From Spirochaetales bacterium (GTDB lineage Bacteria; Spirochaetota; Spirochaetia; Sphaerochaetales; Sphaerochaetaceae), in assembly GCA_017962865.1 (NCBI GenBank), contig JAGCUM010000081.1, positions 1 through 5,987 on the forward strand: 5,987 bases of DNA. Direction: 5' to 3'. This document shows positions 1 through 5,987 of the stretch, in pieces. How positions within the stretch are numbered: position 1 is the stretch's first letter; each line of letters opens with the position of its first letter. A model generated the notes under the pieces. It saw only the letters and a program-made list of their open reading frames with translations. It was not told where the DNA came from and searched no databases. The translations under genes were made by a program, and so were the position numbers.

Positions 1-175
1 AGCACGGGGCGACGGCACCGACTTCATCCATGGATGTTATCCATCCCATGAGCTTGAATTCCCTGTCGAAGAAGCGGGCAACCTCGATAATTCCTTCGGG
101 GTTATCCTGCCCGCTGTCCGTGTTGACCAGCCTTTCGAGGTCCCTCAGGTATTTGTCATAGACGGCCTTTTCCAT
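1..175 (-). CDS. M20-family metallopeptidase, N-terminal part (runs off the left edge)
   Basis: The first 58 codons are present; the rest lies beyond the window edge. I translated this by hand from the ATG at 175. The protein begins MEKAVYDKYLRDLERLVNTD and continues with SGQDNPEGIIEVARFF at residues 21-36, then a glycine at 44 and DEVGAVAPC at 50-58. The pattern LVNxxSG-x4-EG(I/L)xxVA followed by a short G-containing strand is the usual N-terminus of M20 zinc peptidases of the carboxypeptidase G2 / glutamate carboxypeptidase type. The metal ligands (HxD and later residues) would lie outside the window, so catalytic competence cannot be judged. There is no signal peptide, so it is probably cytoplasmic. 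The start is supported by a GGGGAGG site at 184-190, 8 nt upstream and inside the end of oppF. Only 3 bp separate the oppF stop from this start, so it is probably co-transcribed and translationally coupled with the importer. Inferred role: hydrolysis of the imported peptide or N-acyl amino acid. Confidence 0.72.
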   Translation of the reverse strand, partial: MEKAVYDKYLRDLERLVNTDSGQDNPEGIIEVARFFDREFKLMGWITSMDEVGAVAPC

Positions 176-178
176 GGA

Positions 179-1135
179 TCAGACCTCCCCGACCCTTGAG
201 CATGCAACGAAGTGGCCGGTCGAAATCTCCTGCAGGCAGGGGTTTTTCTCCCTGCACTTGTAACAGGCAAACATGCAGCGCTTTGCGAAGCGGCACTCGT
301 CCTTGGGCTCTATCGGTGATGAGATTTCTCCCGAAAGAAGGATCTGCGGGCGCTCCTCGAGGACCTCCGGAATCGGAATTGCGGAAAGCAGAGCCCTGGT
401 ATAGGGGTGAACGGGATTGTTGAAAAGCTCCTCCGTGGGGGCTTTCTCGACAATCTGTCCGAGATACATGACTGCAATCTCATCTGCAAAGTGGTTCACG
501 ACGGCAAGGTCATGGGTAATGAAGATGTAGGATAGACCCAGCTTGTCCTGAAGGTCCTCCAGCAGGTTCAGAATCTGTGCCTGGATCGAGACATCAAGGG
601 CGGAAACGGGTTCGTCGCAGACGATGAACTTGGGCTCCATGGCAAGGGCTCTTGCGATTCCTATTCTCTGGCGCCTTCCTCCGTCAAGCTCGTGCGGATA
701 GGTGTTGATCAGCCTCTCGGCAAGACCTACGGTCTCCATCAGCTCCAGGACCCTGTTCTCGATTGCCTTCTTGCCGGTCACGATCTTGTTGAACTTGAGG
801 GTCTCCGAAAGCGTCTGGTTGATTGTGTATCTGGGGTCCAGCGAGGAGAACGGATCCTGGAAGATTATCTGCATGTCCTTGCGGATCTTCTTCAGTTCGC
901 CCCTGTTGAGCTTCATGATATCCTTTCCCTCGAACCTGATTTCGCCGCTTGTGGGCTCAACCAGCCTGAGGATGCATCTTCCGGTGGTCGTCTTTCCGCA
1001 TCCGGATTCGCCGACTATTCCCAGCGTATGGCCTTTTTCAATGGTGAAACTGATATCGTCGACGGCATGGAGCATTCCCCTGGCCGTCTTGAAGTATTTC
1101 TTGAGATTCCTTACTTCCAAAATGTTTTCAGCCAT
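179..1135 (-). CDS. oppF: Oligopeptide/dipeptide ABC transporter ATP-binding protein, OppF/DppF type
   Basis: A 318-residue cytoplasmic ATPase subunit, normal length for the family. In order: Walker A GESGCGKTT at 42-50, Q-loop glutamine 93 in IIFQDP, signature region LDGGRRQR at 150-157, Walker B IVCDEP at 171-176 with catalytic Glu175, D-loop SALD at 178-181, and the H-loop histidine 208 in ITHDL. The C-terminal oligopeptide-transporter extension begins after HPYTRALL (243-250) and holds six cysteines (281, 287, 291, 294, 300, 312). Four of these fit the family's C-x5-C-x6-C...C pattern, which is linked to an Fe-S cluster in this family. The signature has Asp in place of the usual Ser (LSGGQ). 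Within the family it pairs with OppD on the OppB/OppC permease. The ATG at 1135 follows a GAGAGG site by 5 nt and lies 12 bp after the oppD stop. It could equally be named dppF or appF; the substrate is not readable from this subunit. Confidence 0.95.
   Translation of the reverse strand: MAENILEVRNLKKYFKTARGMLHAVDDISFTIEKGHTLGIVGESGCGKTTTGRCILRLVEPTSGEIRFEGKDIMKLNRGELKKIRKDMQIIFQDPFSSLDPRYTINQTLSETLKFNKIVTGKKAIENRVLELMETVGLAERLINTYPHELDGGRRQRIGIARALAMEPKFIVCDEPVSALDVSIQAQILNLLEDLQDKLGLSYIFITHDLAVVNHFADEIAVMYLGQIVEKAPTEELFNNPVHPYTRALLSAIPIPEVLEERPQILLSGEISSPIEPKDECRFAKRCMFACYKCREKNPCLQEISTGHFVACSRVGEV
184..190 (-). promoter_or_regulatory. Ribosome binding site of the M20 peptidase gene, inside oppF
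   Basis: GGGGAGG on the minus strand, 8 nt before the ATG at 175, overlaps the last codons of the oppF-like gene. It fixes the peptidase start and suggests that ribosomes finishing oppF re-initiate on the peptidase. Confidence 0.75.
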
Positions 1136-1147
1136 AAATGCCTCTCA

Positions 1148-2167
1148 TCAGTCTTTTTCCGGACGATCGATCTTGAAGTCCGGGTCGTCGTATGCCGTGC
1201 AGGCAACCATGTGGGTATCGGAAACCATCCTGTCGACAGGTCTTGCTGCGCGGCAGGCCTCAGTTGCATAGCGGCATCTGGGAGCGAAGGCGCATCCCTT
1301 GGGCAGGTTTGACGGATCGGGCATGAGGCCGGGGATGGGCTTGAGCCTTTCCGAGCGGTTGCGGATGTTGGGCAGCGAGTTGAACAGTCCCTCCGTGTAC
1401 GGATGCTTGGTGTGGTTGAAGACATCCTTCAGGGTTCCGTACTCAACGATTCTTCCCGCATACATGATTGCAACCTCATCGCACACGTCCGCTATGATTC
1501 CCAGATCGTGGGTGATCATTATCATGGACATTCCGCGCTCATCACGCAGCTTCTTCATCAGAGCAAGGACCTGAGCCTGGATGGTCACATCGAGGGCCGT
1601 AGTCGGCTCATCGGCTATCAGGACCCCCGGATTGCATGCAAGGGCGATGGCTATGACAACGCGCTGCTTCATGCCTCCGGAGAACTGGTGCGGATATTCG
1701 ACGGCTCTCACGGCAGGAATTCCCACTAGCTCGAGCATCTTCTCGGCCCGGTTCATGGCATCTTCCTTCGTGGTGGGATTGTGAAGCATGATGGTGTCCG
1801 CAATCTGCTTTCCAACGGTGAAAACTGGGTTGAGCGAGGTCATCGGATCCTGGAATATCATGGCAAGGTCCGAACCGCGGAACTTCTCGAGTTCCTTGGC
1901 AGACATCTTCAGGACATCCTTTCCCTCGACTCTCAGCGAATCGCATTCGCCTTGTCCCGGGTGCGGTACAAGTCTCAGCAGTGACAGGGCCGTGGTGGTC
2001 TTTCCGGCACCGGTCTCACCGGCTAGGCCCAGCGTGCGGCCCCTTCTGAGGGTAATGTCTATTCCGTTGACTGCCTCGACGGTCTCCTTCTCAAGAACGA
2101 ATTTGACGCGCAGGTTTTTGAGTTCGAGGGCTATGTCGTCTTTTCTGATTTCATTGTCTTTCTTCAT
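1148..2167 (-). CDS. oppD: Oligopeptide/dipeptide ABC transporter ATP-binding protein, OppD/DppD type
   Basis: A 339-residue ATPase, full length for the family. Walker A is GETGAGKTT at 50-58, the Q-loop glutamine is 106 in [12 protein letters not shown], the signature FSGGMKQR is at 162-169, Walker B LIADEP is at 183-188 with catalytic Glu187, D-loop TALD at 190-193, and the H-loop histidine is 220. The MTSLNP and QFSGGMKQR wording is typical of OppD rather than OppF. After HPYTEGL (255-261) comes the family C-terminal extension with GCAFAPRC and cysteines 292, 298, 305 and 323, the likely Fe-S ligands. It forms the heterodimeric ATPase with the OppF-like protein and contacts the permeases at the membrane. 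The start at 2167 follows AGGGGG at 2173-2178 with 5 nt spacing; this site overlaps the oppC TAG stop, with 9 bp between stop and start. The gene ends in two consecutive TGA stop codons. A charged N-terminal stretch of about 12 residues ([11 protein letters not shown]) precedes the ABC domain and may be an ordinary extension. Confidence 0.96.
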   Translation of the reverse strand: MKKDNEIRKDDIALELKNLRVKFVLEKETVEAVNGIDITLRRGRTLGLAGETGAGKTTTALSLLRLVPHPGQGECDSLRVEGKDVLKMSAKELEKFRGSDLAMIFQDPMTSLNPVFTVGKQIADTIMLHNPTTKEDAMNRAEKMLELVGIPAVRAVEYPHQFSGGMKQRVVIAIALACNPGVLIADEPTTALDVTIQAQVLALMKKLRDERGMSMIMITHDLGIIADVCDEVAIMYAGRIVEYGTLKDVFNHTKHPYTEGLFNSLPNIRNRSERLKPIPGLMPDPSNLPKGCAFAPRCRYATEACRAARPVDRMVSDTHMVACTAYDDPDFKIDRPEKD

Positions 2168-2176
2168 TCCGGCCCC

Positions 2177-3076
2177 CTATTTCCTCAGTTTCGGATCCAG
2201 GGCATCACGCAGGCCGTCGCCCAGGAGGTTGAATGCAAGAACCGTAATCAGGATTGCGATTCCGGGGAAGATCGTCAGATACGATGCAGTTCTGACGTAG
2301 GACCTTCCGAGGTTGAGCATGCTTCCCCATTCCGGAGCCGGAACCGGAACACCCAGTCCAAGGAAGCTCAGCGATGAGGTGGCGATGATTGCCGATGCGA
2401 TTCTGAGGGTGATCTGGACGATGATCGGAGACATGCAGTTCGGGATGATGTGGAAGGCGATTATCCTGGCTTCGGACATTCCCGTTGCCTTGAGGGCCTC
2501 GACGTATTCCTGGTTACGCACGGACAGGACGGCAGCACGCGTTATTCGTACGAACTGCGGCACGCTGGTTATTCCTATGGCCAGCATCAGGTTGAACGTG
2601 GACGCACCCATGGCGGAGACTATCACTATTCCCATGAGGATCGAAGGCACCGCCGAGAGGATGTCGTTGAGCCTCATGATGATGTCTTCTGCAAGGCCGC
2701 AGTAATAGCCTGCGATGGCCCCGAATATGACTCCTATGAACATTCCTATCATGGTAGCCGCAAATCCGACCCCCAAAGAGTACCTTGCACCGTATAGGAC
2801 ACGCTTGAAAATGTCGCGTCCGAGGTCATCGGTTCCGAAGAGGTGTTCCTTGCACGGACGGATGAGTTTCTCGCTTATATTCAGTCCCGCGATCTCCGTA
2901 TCGTAATCGAAAAGGACATCGGCGAAACAGGACACGAGAACCAGGACCGTTATGATGGCAAGGCCGATCATGGCACCCTTGTTCTTCCTCAGGTTGTGGA
3001 GGATGATGCGGATCTGGCTCTGTCTTACGTATTTCTTGGATACCAGAAGCTCGGGAGTATCGTTTTTCTTGCTCAT
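2177..3076 (-). CDS. oppC: Oligopeptide/dipeptide ABC transporter permease, OppC/DppC type
   Basis: A 299-residue inner-membrane permease. The N-terminal OppC region has the first membrane segment at about 37-55, preceded by LRKNKGAMIG. The family motif HLFGTDDLGRDIFKR follows at 78-92. Further hydrophobic segments lie at about 100-126, 133-156, 158-175, 215-237 and 265-287. The EAA loop that docks on the ATPase is YVEALKATGMSEAR at 191-204, followed by HIIPN at 209-213. The C-terminus GDGLRDALDPKLRK is typical of OppC. The frame is open back to 3628, but that extension only reads oppB out of frame. The true start is the ATG at 3076, because the protein there begins like known OppC proteins and an AGGAGG site sits 5 nt upstream. 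Start and oppB stop overlap as ATGA, a translational-coupling arrangement. It forms the translocation channel with the OppB-like protein. Confidence 0.96.
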   Translation of the reverse strand: MSKKNDTPELLVSKKYVRQSQIRIILHNLRKNKGAMIGLAIITVLVLVSCFADVLFDYDTEIAGLNISEKLIRPCKEHLFGTDDLGRDIFKRVLYGARYSLGVGFAATMIGMFIGVIFGAIAGYYCGLAEDIIMRLNDILSAVPSILMGIVIVSAMGASTFNLMLAIGITSVPQFVRITRAAVLSVRNQEYVEALKATGMSEARIIAFHIIPNCMSPIIVQITLRIASAIIATSSLSFLGLGVPVPAPEWGSMLNLGRSYVRTASYLTIFPGIAILITVLAFNLLGDGLRDALDPKLRK

Positions 3077-4023
3077 TTGTTCCTCCTTCTGCCTCTTGCA
3101 TACATGGCTTTGATTCTCGGGTCGATTACGGCATACAGAAGGTCGACGCAGAGGACGACCAGTCCGATGCTGAATGATTTCAGGATTATGCAGCCTACAA
3201 CCATAGGCACATCTCGCGAGTTCACGCTGTCTATGATCAGACGCCCGACTCCCGGCCAGGCGAAGATCGTCTCCGTGAGGACCGAGCCTCCGAGACAGGC
3301 GGCGAACTGTCCTCCTGCGATGGTGATGATGGGAATGAGCGCGTTGACCAGCGCGTAGCGCATGACTACGCGGAATTCGCTGTTTCCCTTGGCCCTCTCG
3401 GTCCTGAGATAGTCCTGATTGAGGACATCCAGCATCGAGGACCTGGTTGTTCTGGCAAGTGTGGCCGTAAGGCCGGTTCCTACCGTGATGGCGGGAAGAA
3501 TGACGCTGGCAATGCCCCTGAATCCGCTGGTGGGGATCCATTTGACGTTCAGCGCGATTGTTATGATAAGCATGAGACCGAGCCAGAAGTTGGGAATGGA
3601 AAGTCCCAGGAAGCTCAGGACCATGCACGTATTGTCCTGGAAAGTGCCGCGTTTGATTGCGGAGTAGATTCCGAGCGGAATCGAGATAATGACGGAAACC
3701 AGAATGGATGCAGCGGCAAGAACTATGGTTGCAGGCAGCTTCTCCATGTAGCTTTCGAGAACCGGCTTACCGGTTATGTAGGATTTGCCCAGGTCGCCCC
3801 TGACGAGACCTCCCATGTACTTGAAGTAACGGGAAATCATGGAGCCGTTGAGATTGTACTGCTCCCTGAGCATTTCTGCTTCCTCATCGGTCATGCTCTC
3901 TTCGGCGATCTTGGTATCGATGATGTTGCCGGGAGCAAGGTCCATGATGAAGAAGATAAGGAATGATACTCCTATGATTACGGGAATCATCAGGAGCAGA
4001 CGCTTGATGGCATACCTCAGCAT
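3073..4023 (-). CDS. oppB: Oligopeptide/dipeptide ABC transporter permease, OppB/DppB type
   Basis: A 316-residue inner-membrane permease, normal length. It opens MLRYAIKRLLLMIPVIIGVS, with the first membrane segment at about 9-29, then DLAPGN at 28-33. A largely hydrophilic outer loop follows and contains the family motif RGDLGKSY at 75-82. Membrane segments follow at about 98-121, 134-159, 174-190, 228-250 and 280-300. The EAA loop is DYLRTERAKGNSEFR at 204-218; most relatives I recall read RTARAKG here, so Glu209 is a mild departure. The C-terminus DLLYAVIDPRIKA at 294-306 is typical of OppB. The start at 4023 is preceded by GGAGG at 4032-4036 with 8 nt spacing; another ATG at 4030 is in a different frame. 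The gene overlaps the oppC start by 4 bp and is separated from the binding-protein gene by a hairpin-containing spacer. It partners the OppC-like protein to form the import channel. Confidence 0.96.
   Translation of the reverse strand: MLRYAIKRLLLMIPVIIGVSFLIFFIMDLAPGNIIDTKIAEESMTDEEAEMLREQYNLNGSMISRYFKYMGGLVRGDLGKSYITGKPVLESYMEKLPATIVLAAASILVSVIISIPLGIYSAIKRGTFQDNTCMVLSFLGLSIPNFWLGLMLIITIALNVKWIPTSGFRGIASVILPAITVGTGLTATLARTTRSSMLDVLNQDYLRTERAKGNSEFRVVMRYALVNALIPIITIAGGQFAACLGGSVLTETIFAWPGVGRLIIDSVNSRDVPMVVGCIILKSFSIGLVVLCVDLLYAVIDPRIKAMYARGRRRNK
3082..3087 (-). promoter_or_regulatory. Ribosome binding site that decides the oppC start
   Basis: A consensus AGGAGG on the minus strand, 5 nt before the ATG at 3076 and inside the last codons of oppB. 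It supports the short OppC protein over the upstream in-frame ATG at 3628. Confidence 0.85.
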
Positions 4024-4039
4024 CTTCCATACCTCCGGA

Positions 4040-4080
4040 AATAAAAACAGGTCTGCCGCACCGCAGAACGGTACGGCAGA
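4040..4080 (-). terminator. Hairpin plus T-run between oppA and oppB: terminator-like attenuator or mRNA-stabilising stem
   Basis: On the minus strand, TCTGCCGTACCG (4069-4080) pairs with CGGTGCGGCAGA (4052-4063) around a 5-nt loop. This gives a 12-bp stem with one G-U pair and no mismatch. A T-run (TTTTT then ATTT, 4039-4047) starts 4 nt after the stem. It begins 16 nt after the oppA stop and ends just before the oppB ribosome site. Because the permease and ATPase genes must still be expressed, it probably terminates only part of the transcripts, or protects the 3' end of the oppA message so that more binding protein than permease is made. That function is inferred. Confidence 0.75.
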
Positions 4081-4096
4081 ACCGGGTCGGACGGAA

Positions 4097-5647
4097 TTAC
4101 TTCTCTACCTTGACCTGTGAATAGTCGAACTTACCGGAACCGTTCCAGACAGCACCGGAGACCTTCTTGGAGTAAGCCACGCCTGTTCCTGCGTAGTACA
4201 GAGGAATGTACGGGGCTTCTTCGTGGATGATCAGCTGGATCTGCTTGTAGTAGTCCTGTCTCTTTGCATCATCCTTCTCGACACCTGCAAGCTTGAACAG
4301 CTCTGTGACCTTATCGTTGTTATACGTAGCGGTGTTGGCAGTGTTGCCCGCTGTGAAGAACTTGGCCATATCTCCGCCGGCACCTGTAAGAGCTGCGGAC
4401 TGGATGACGACCTCGTGCTCCTTGGCCTTCGTCATGCTGGTGAAACCTGCACTGTCAAGCTGCTGGACCTCGACGGTGATGTTCAGAGCCTTGAGCTGAG
4501 CCTGGATGATCTGGAGTGCTCCGACCGTCCATGCGCTGTTACATGTCATTCTGATGGTCAGGCCGCCGTTGGGATAGTTGGACTTTGCCAGATACTCCTT
4601 GGCCTTCTCGATGTTCTGGGGCTGATATGAAGCAAGTCCTGCACCTGCCCAGTCATCGTAGTAACCGTAGGTGAAGAATCCCCACATGCCGTCGGAAACG
4701 GATCCGACACCGGATGCAGCACCGTCGATGATCTCCTGGTTGTTGATTGCATAGGCAATTGCAAGGCGGAGGTTCGGGTCGTTGAGAGCCGCAACTTCGG
4801 AATTGAATGCGAGGAATGTAAGGTTCATTCCGGGGCAGACATAGAGGACGAGGTCATCGTTTGCCCTGATGATTCCGTGCTCGGTGTTGTTCGGTCCCTG
4901 GCAGACATCGATCTCACCTGCCTCGAGGGCTGCAAGTCTTGTTGTTGCATCGGAGATGAATCTGAACTCGAGGGTCTTGGTCGGTGCGAGCTCTCCCCAG
5001 TACTGATCCCAGCGCTGGAGTGTGGTGTGATCGCTGACTACGAACTCATCGTTTGCATACGGACCTGTTCCGATTCCGGGGCCCTTCTCTGCATCGGCAG
5101 CGACTGCCTCTCTGTTGAGAACGGAGTAGCTCTCGTTCGAATAGGTGTACAGGAAGTCGATGTCACCGTTCTTCAGGACAATCTCGACGGTTGCGTCATC
5201 GATTACGTTGACTGCCTCGATCTTGTTGTAGGTTGTCTTGACGGTGGCGTTCGTGTTGGCATCGTCCTTTGCATATTCCCATGTGAAGAGAACGTCATCG
5301 GCGGTGAACTTCTCTCCGTTGTGGAAGTAGACATCGTCTCTGAGGATGAATGTCCAGACCTTGAAATCGTCACTTGCAGTCCAGGACTTGGCAAGGGCCG
5401 GCTTAAGGCTTGAGGTTTCCTCGTCATAATCCACCAGGGTGTCGTGAGTGAGGTTGAAGAACAGCCTGTGCATGACACTTGTCTGGGTGGGCGGGCTGAT
5501 GCTTGAGGTCTTTGTCTGGAAACCGATGACCGCGGTATCCTTGTACTCGACCTGGGCAGCAGGGGCCTTTGATTCAGCTGCTCCGTTTGCAAAGCAGAAT
5601 GATACTGCAAGAGCAAGAACCAACAGTAGTGAAATCGTTTTTTTCAT
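4097..5647 (-). CDS. oppA: Peptide-type ABC transporter substrate-binding protein (SBP_bac_5 / OppA-DppA family)
   Basis: A 516-residue exported binding protein of typical family length. Residues 1-20 form a signal peptide (Lys2-Lys3, then a hydrophobic core LLLVLALAV), followed by NGAAES and an Ala-rich linker. Cys18 lies in VSFC, a poor lipobox because Phe is at -1. It may be a relaxed spirochaete-type lipoprotein site, or the protein may be cut by signal peptidase I after Ala20. Family landmarks: HDTLVDYDEETSSLKPALA (68-86), the adjoining SWTASDDFKVWTF (88-100), DVYFHNGEKFTADDV (105-119), TGPYANDEFV (194-203), QRWDQYWG (211-218), LAALEAGEIDV (238-248) and LRLAIAYAINNQEII (293-307). The loop that usually carries a DxxDP-like motif reads TGAGGDMAKFF at 421-431, so the ligand cannot be read by simple homology. 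The start at 5647 has AGGAGA 8 nt upstream (AGGAG at 5656-5660). As first gene of the importer operon, followed by a hairpin, it is probably the most abundant product. Family members bind peptides, but also sugars, nickel or opines. Confidence 0.93.
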   Translation of the reverse strand: MKKTISLLLVLALAVSFCFANGAAESKAPAAQVEYKDTAVIGFQTKTSSISPPTQTSVMHRLFFNLTHDTLVDYDEETSSLKPALAKSWTASDDFKVWTFILRDDVYFHNGEKFTADDVLFTWEYAKDDANTNATVKTTYNKIEAVNVIDDATVEIVLKNGDIDFLYTYSNESYSVLNREAVAADAEKGPGIGTGPYANDEFVVSDHTTLQRWDQYWGELAPTKTLEFRFISDATTRLAALEAGEIDVCQGPNNTEHGIIRANDDLVLYVCPGMNLTFLAFNSEVAALNDPNLRLAIAYAINNQEIIDGAASGVGSVSDGMWGFFTYGYYDDWAGAGLASYQPQNIEKAKEYLAKSNYPNGGLTIRMTCNSAWTVGALQIIQAQLKALNITVEVQQLDSAGFTSMTKAKEHEVVIQSAALTGAGGDMAKFFTAGNTANTATYNNDKVTELFKLAGVEKDDAKRQDYYKQIQLIIHEEAPYIPLYYAGTGVAYSKKVSGAVWNGSGKFDYSQVKVEK

Positions 5648-5674
5648 GTCTCTCTCTCCTTTTTCAAGATTTGA

Positions 5675-5680
5675 ATTCTA
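5675..5680 (-). promoter_or_regulatory. Possible -10 box for the importer operon
   Basis: TAGAAT on the minus strand lies in the 64-bp A/T-rich gap (5648-5711) between the aldolase stop and the oppA start, about 27 nt before the ATG. No good -35 hexamer is seen at 16-18 nt upstream. The gap also has no clear terminator for the aldolase gene, so read-through from upstream is equally possible. Confidence 0.25.
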
Positions 5681-5711
5681 TCATCATTCCTTTTCGGAAA
5701 TATGAATCCGG

Positions 5712-5987
5712 TTATTTCATGAACTTGGCGGTGACGACCTGCCTTGCCTGCCAAGCCTTGCCCGCGCATCCGCACACTTCGAACAGGTGTGCGACCTGCT
5801 TCCTGTAGCCTTCCTCGAGAACCGGCCAGAACTTGTAGGCCCTGTTGCCTTCCATTCCGTATGCCTCGAGGGCATCGAAGCTGGCCTTCATGAGCTCATT
5901 GGCTACGTTGACCTTGGTGATTCCCATCTTGCAGGCCTTGGAGATGTTCTCGTCTCCTGTTCCGCTTCCGCCGTGCAGGACAAGAGG
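5712..5987 (-). CDS. Class II ketose-bisphosphate aldolase (fructose/tagatose-bisphosphate type), C-terminal part
   Basis: The last 91 codons of a gene that enters from the right edge; the stop is TAA at 5712-5714. The frame is open across the whole edge, so the ATG at 5927 is internal and not the start. Translated by hand, the segment begins PLVLHGGSGTGDENISKACK and continues GITKVNVANELM. HGGSG carries the third zinc-binding histidine and part of the phosphate-binding loop of class II aldolases, and KVNVANEL matches the second phosphate-binding strand (KVN followed by V/T-A/N-T/N in relatives). The end, CGCAGKAWQ, corresponds to the family's usual C-terminal G(S/C)AGKA segment. The enzyme family reversibly cleaves fructose-1,6- or tagatose-1,6-bisphosphate to dihydroxyacetone phosphate and glyceraldehyde-3-phosphate in the cytoplasm. 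This tail cannot separate Fba from GatY/KbaY types. It lies 64 bp upstream of oppA on the same strand; co-transcription is possible but there is no functional reason for it. Confidence 0.87.
   Translation of the reverse strand, partial: PLVLHGGSGTGDENISKACKMGITKVNVANELMKASFDALEAYGMEGNRAYKFWPVLEEGYRKQVAHLFEVCGCAGKAWQARQVVTAKFMK

Noticed and set aside
1136..1147. A promoter or regulatory element between oppD and oppF
   Set aside because: The gap is only 12 bp and is taken up by a tandem stop codon and the ribosome site; there is no room for an independent promoter.
692..1312. Long plus-strand open frames opposite the two ATPase genes (206 and 189 codons)
   Set aside because: They are antisense to clear, motif-rich ATPase genes, overlap each other in different frames, resemble no family I know, and cross the oppD-oppF junction. 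They are by-products of the codon pattern of the real genes.
1608..1946. Minus-strand open frames overlapping oppD in other frames (1111-1425 and 1608-1946)
   Set aside because: They overlap strong ATPase motifs of oppD in another frame and have no family resemblance.
4877..5413. A 178-codon plus-strand open frame opposite oppA
   Set aside because: It lies fully antisense to the binding-protein gene and its translation is a low-complexity mix rich in Leu, Val, Cys and Asp with no recognisable domain. It is a shadow of the real gene.
5687..5699. Small inverted repeat TTCC/GGAA downstream of the aldolase gene as a terminator
   Set aside because: Only 4 bp of stem with a 5-nt loop and no T-run after it on the minus strand.
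5712..5927. A separate 71-residue small protein starting at 5927
   Set aside because: The frame continues without a stop to the window edge and the upstream codons encode the HGGSG aldolase motif, so this is the tail of a larger enzyme.

Overview
The window is a single-strand block of genes, all read from the minus strand (right to left). It looks like ordinary bacterial chromosome with close to half G+C, strong Shine-Dalgarno sites (AGGAGG, GGAGG, GGGGAGG) and very tight gene packing. The lipoprotein-like leader of the binding protein ends in a 'FANGAAES' stretch, a leader style I associate with spirochaetes such as Sphaerochaeta and Treponema. I therefore suggest a spirochaete, only tentatively, because no rRNA or other marker gene is present.

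Layout in order of transcription. At the right edge (5712-5987) is the C-terminal end of a class II ketose-bisphosphate (fructose/tagatose-bisphosphate) aldolase. After a 64-bp gap comes a complete oligopeptide/dipeptide-type ABC importer: the binding protein (oppA-like, 4097-5647), two permeases (oppB-like 3073-4023, oppC-like 2177-3076) and two ATPases (oppD-like 1148-2167, oppF-like 179-1135). The left edge (1-175) holds the first 58 codons of an M20-family metallopeptidase. The binding-protein gene is separated from the permease genes by a 73-bp spacer with a strong hairpin followed by a T-run. From oppB onward the genes overlap by 4 bp or are 3-12 bp apart, which indicates one operon with translational coupling.

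How the genes would work together: the binding protein captures a peptide-like ligand outside the cytoplasmic membrane, OppB/OppC form the channel, and OppD/OppF form the ATPase pair that drives import. The M20 peptidase, encoded 3 bp after oppF, is a plausible cytoplasmic hydrolase for the imported ligand. The aldolase is a glycolytic-type enzyme with no obvious functional link.

I found no RNA genes, insertion sequences, CRISPR arrays, phage genes or attachment sites. There is no gene-free stretch longer than 73 bp. I see no undescribed system here. The points most worth a second look are the hairpin between oppA and oppB, the altered ABC signature motif in OppF, the missing usual ligand-loop motif in OppA, and the peptidase coupled to the transporter.
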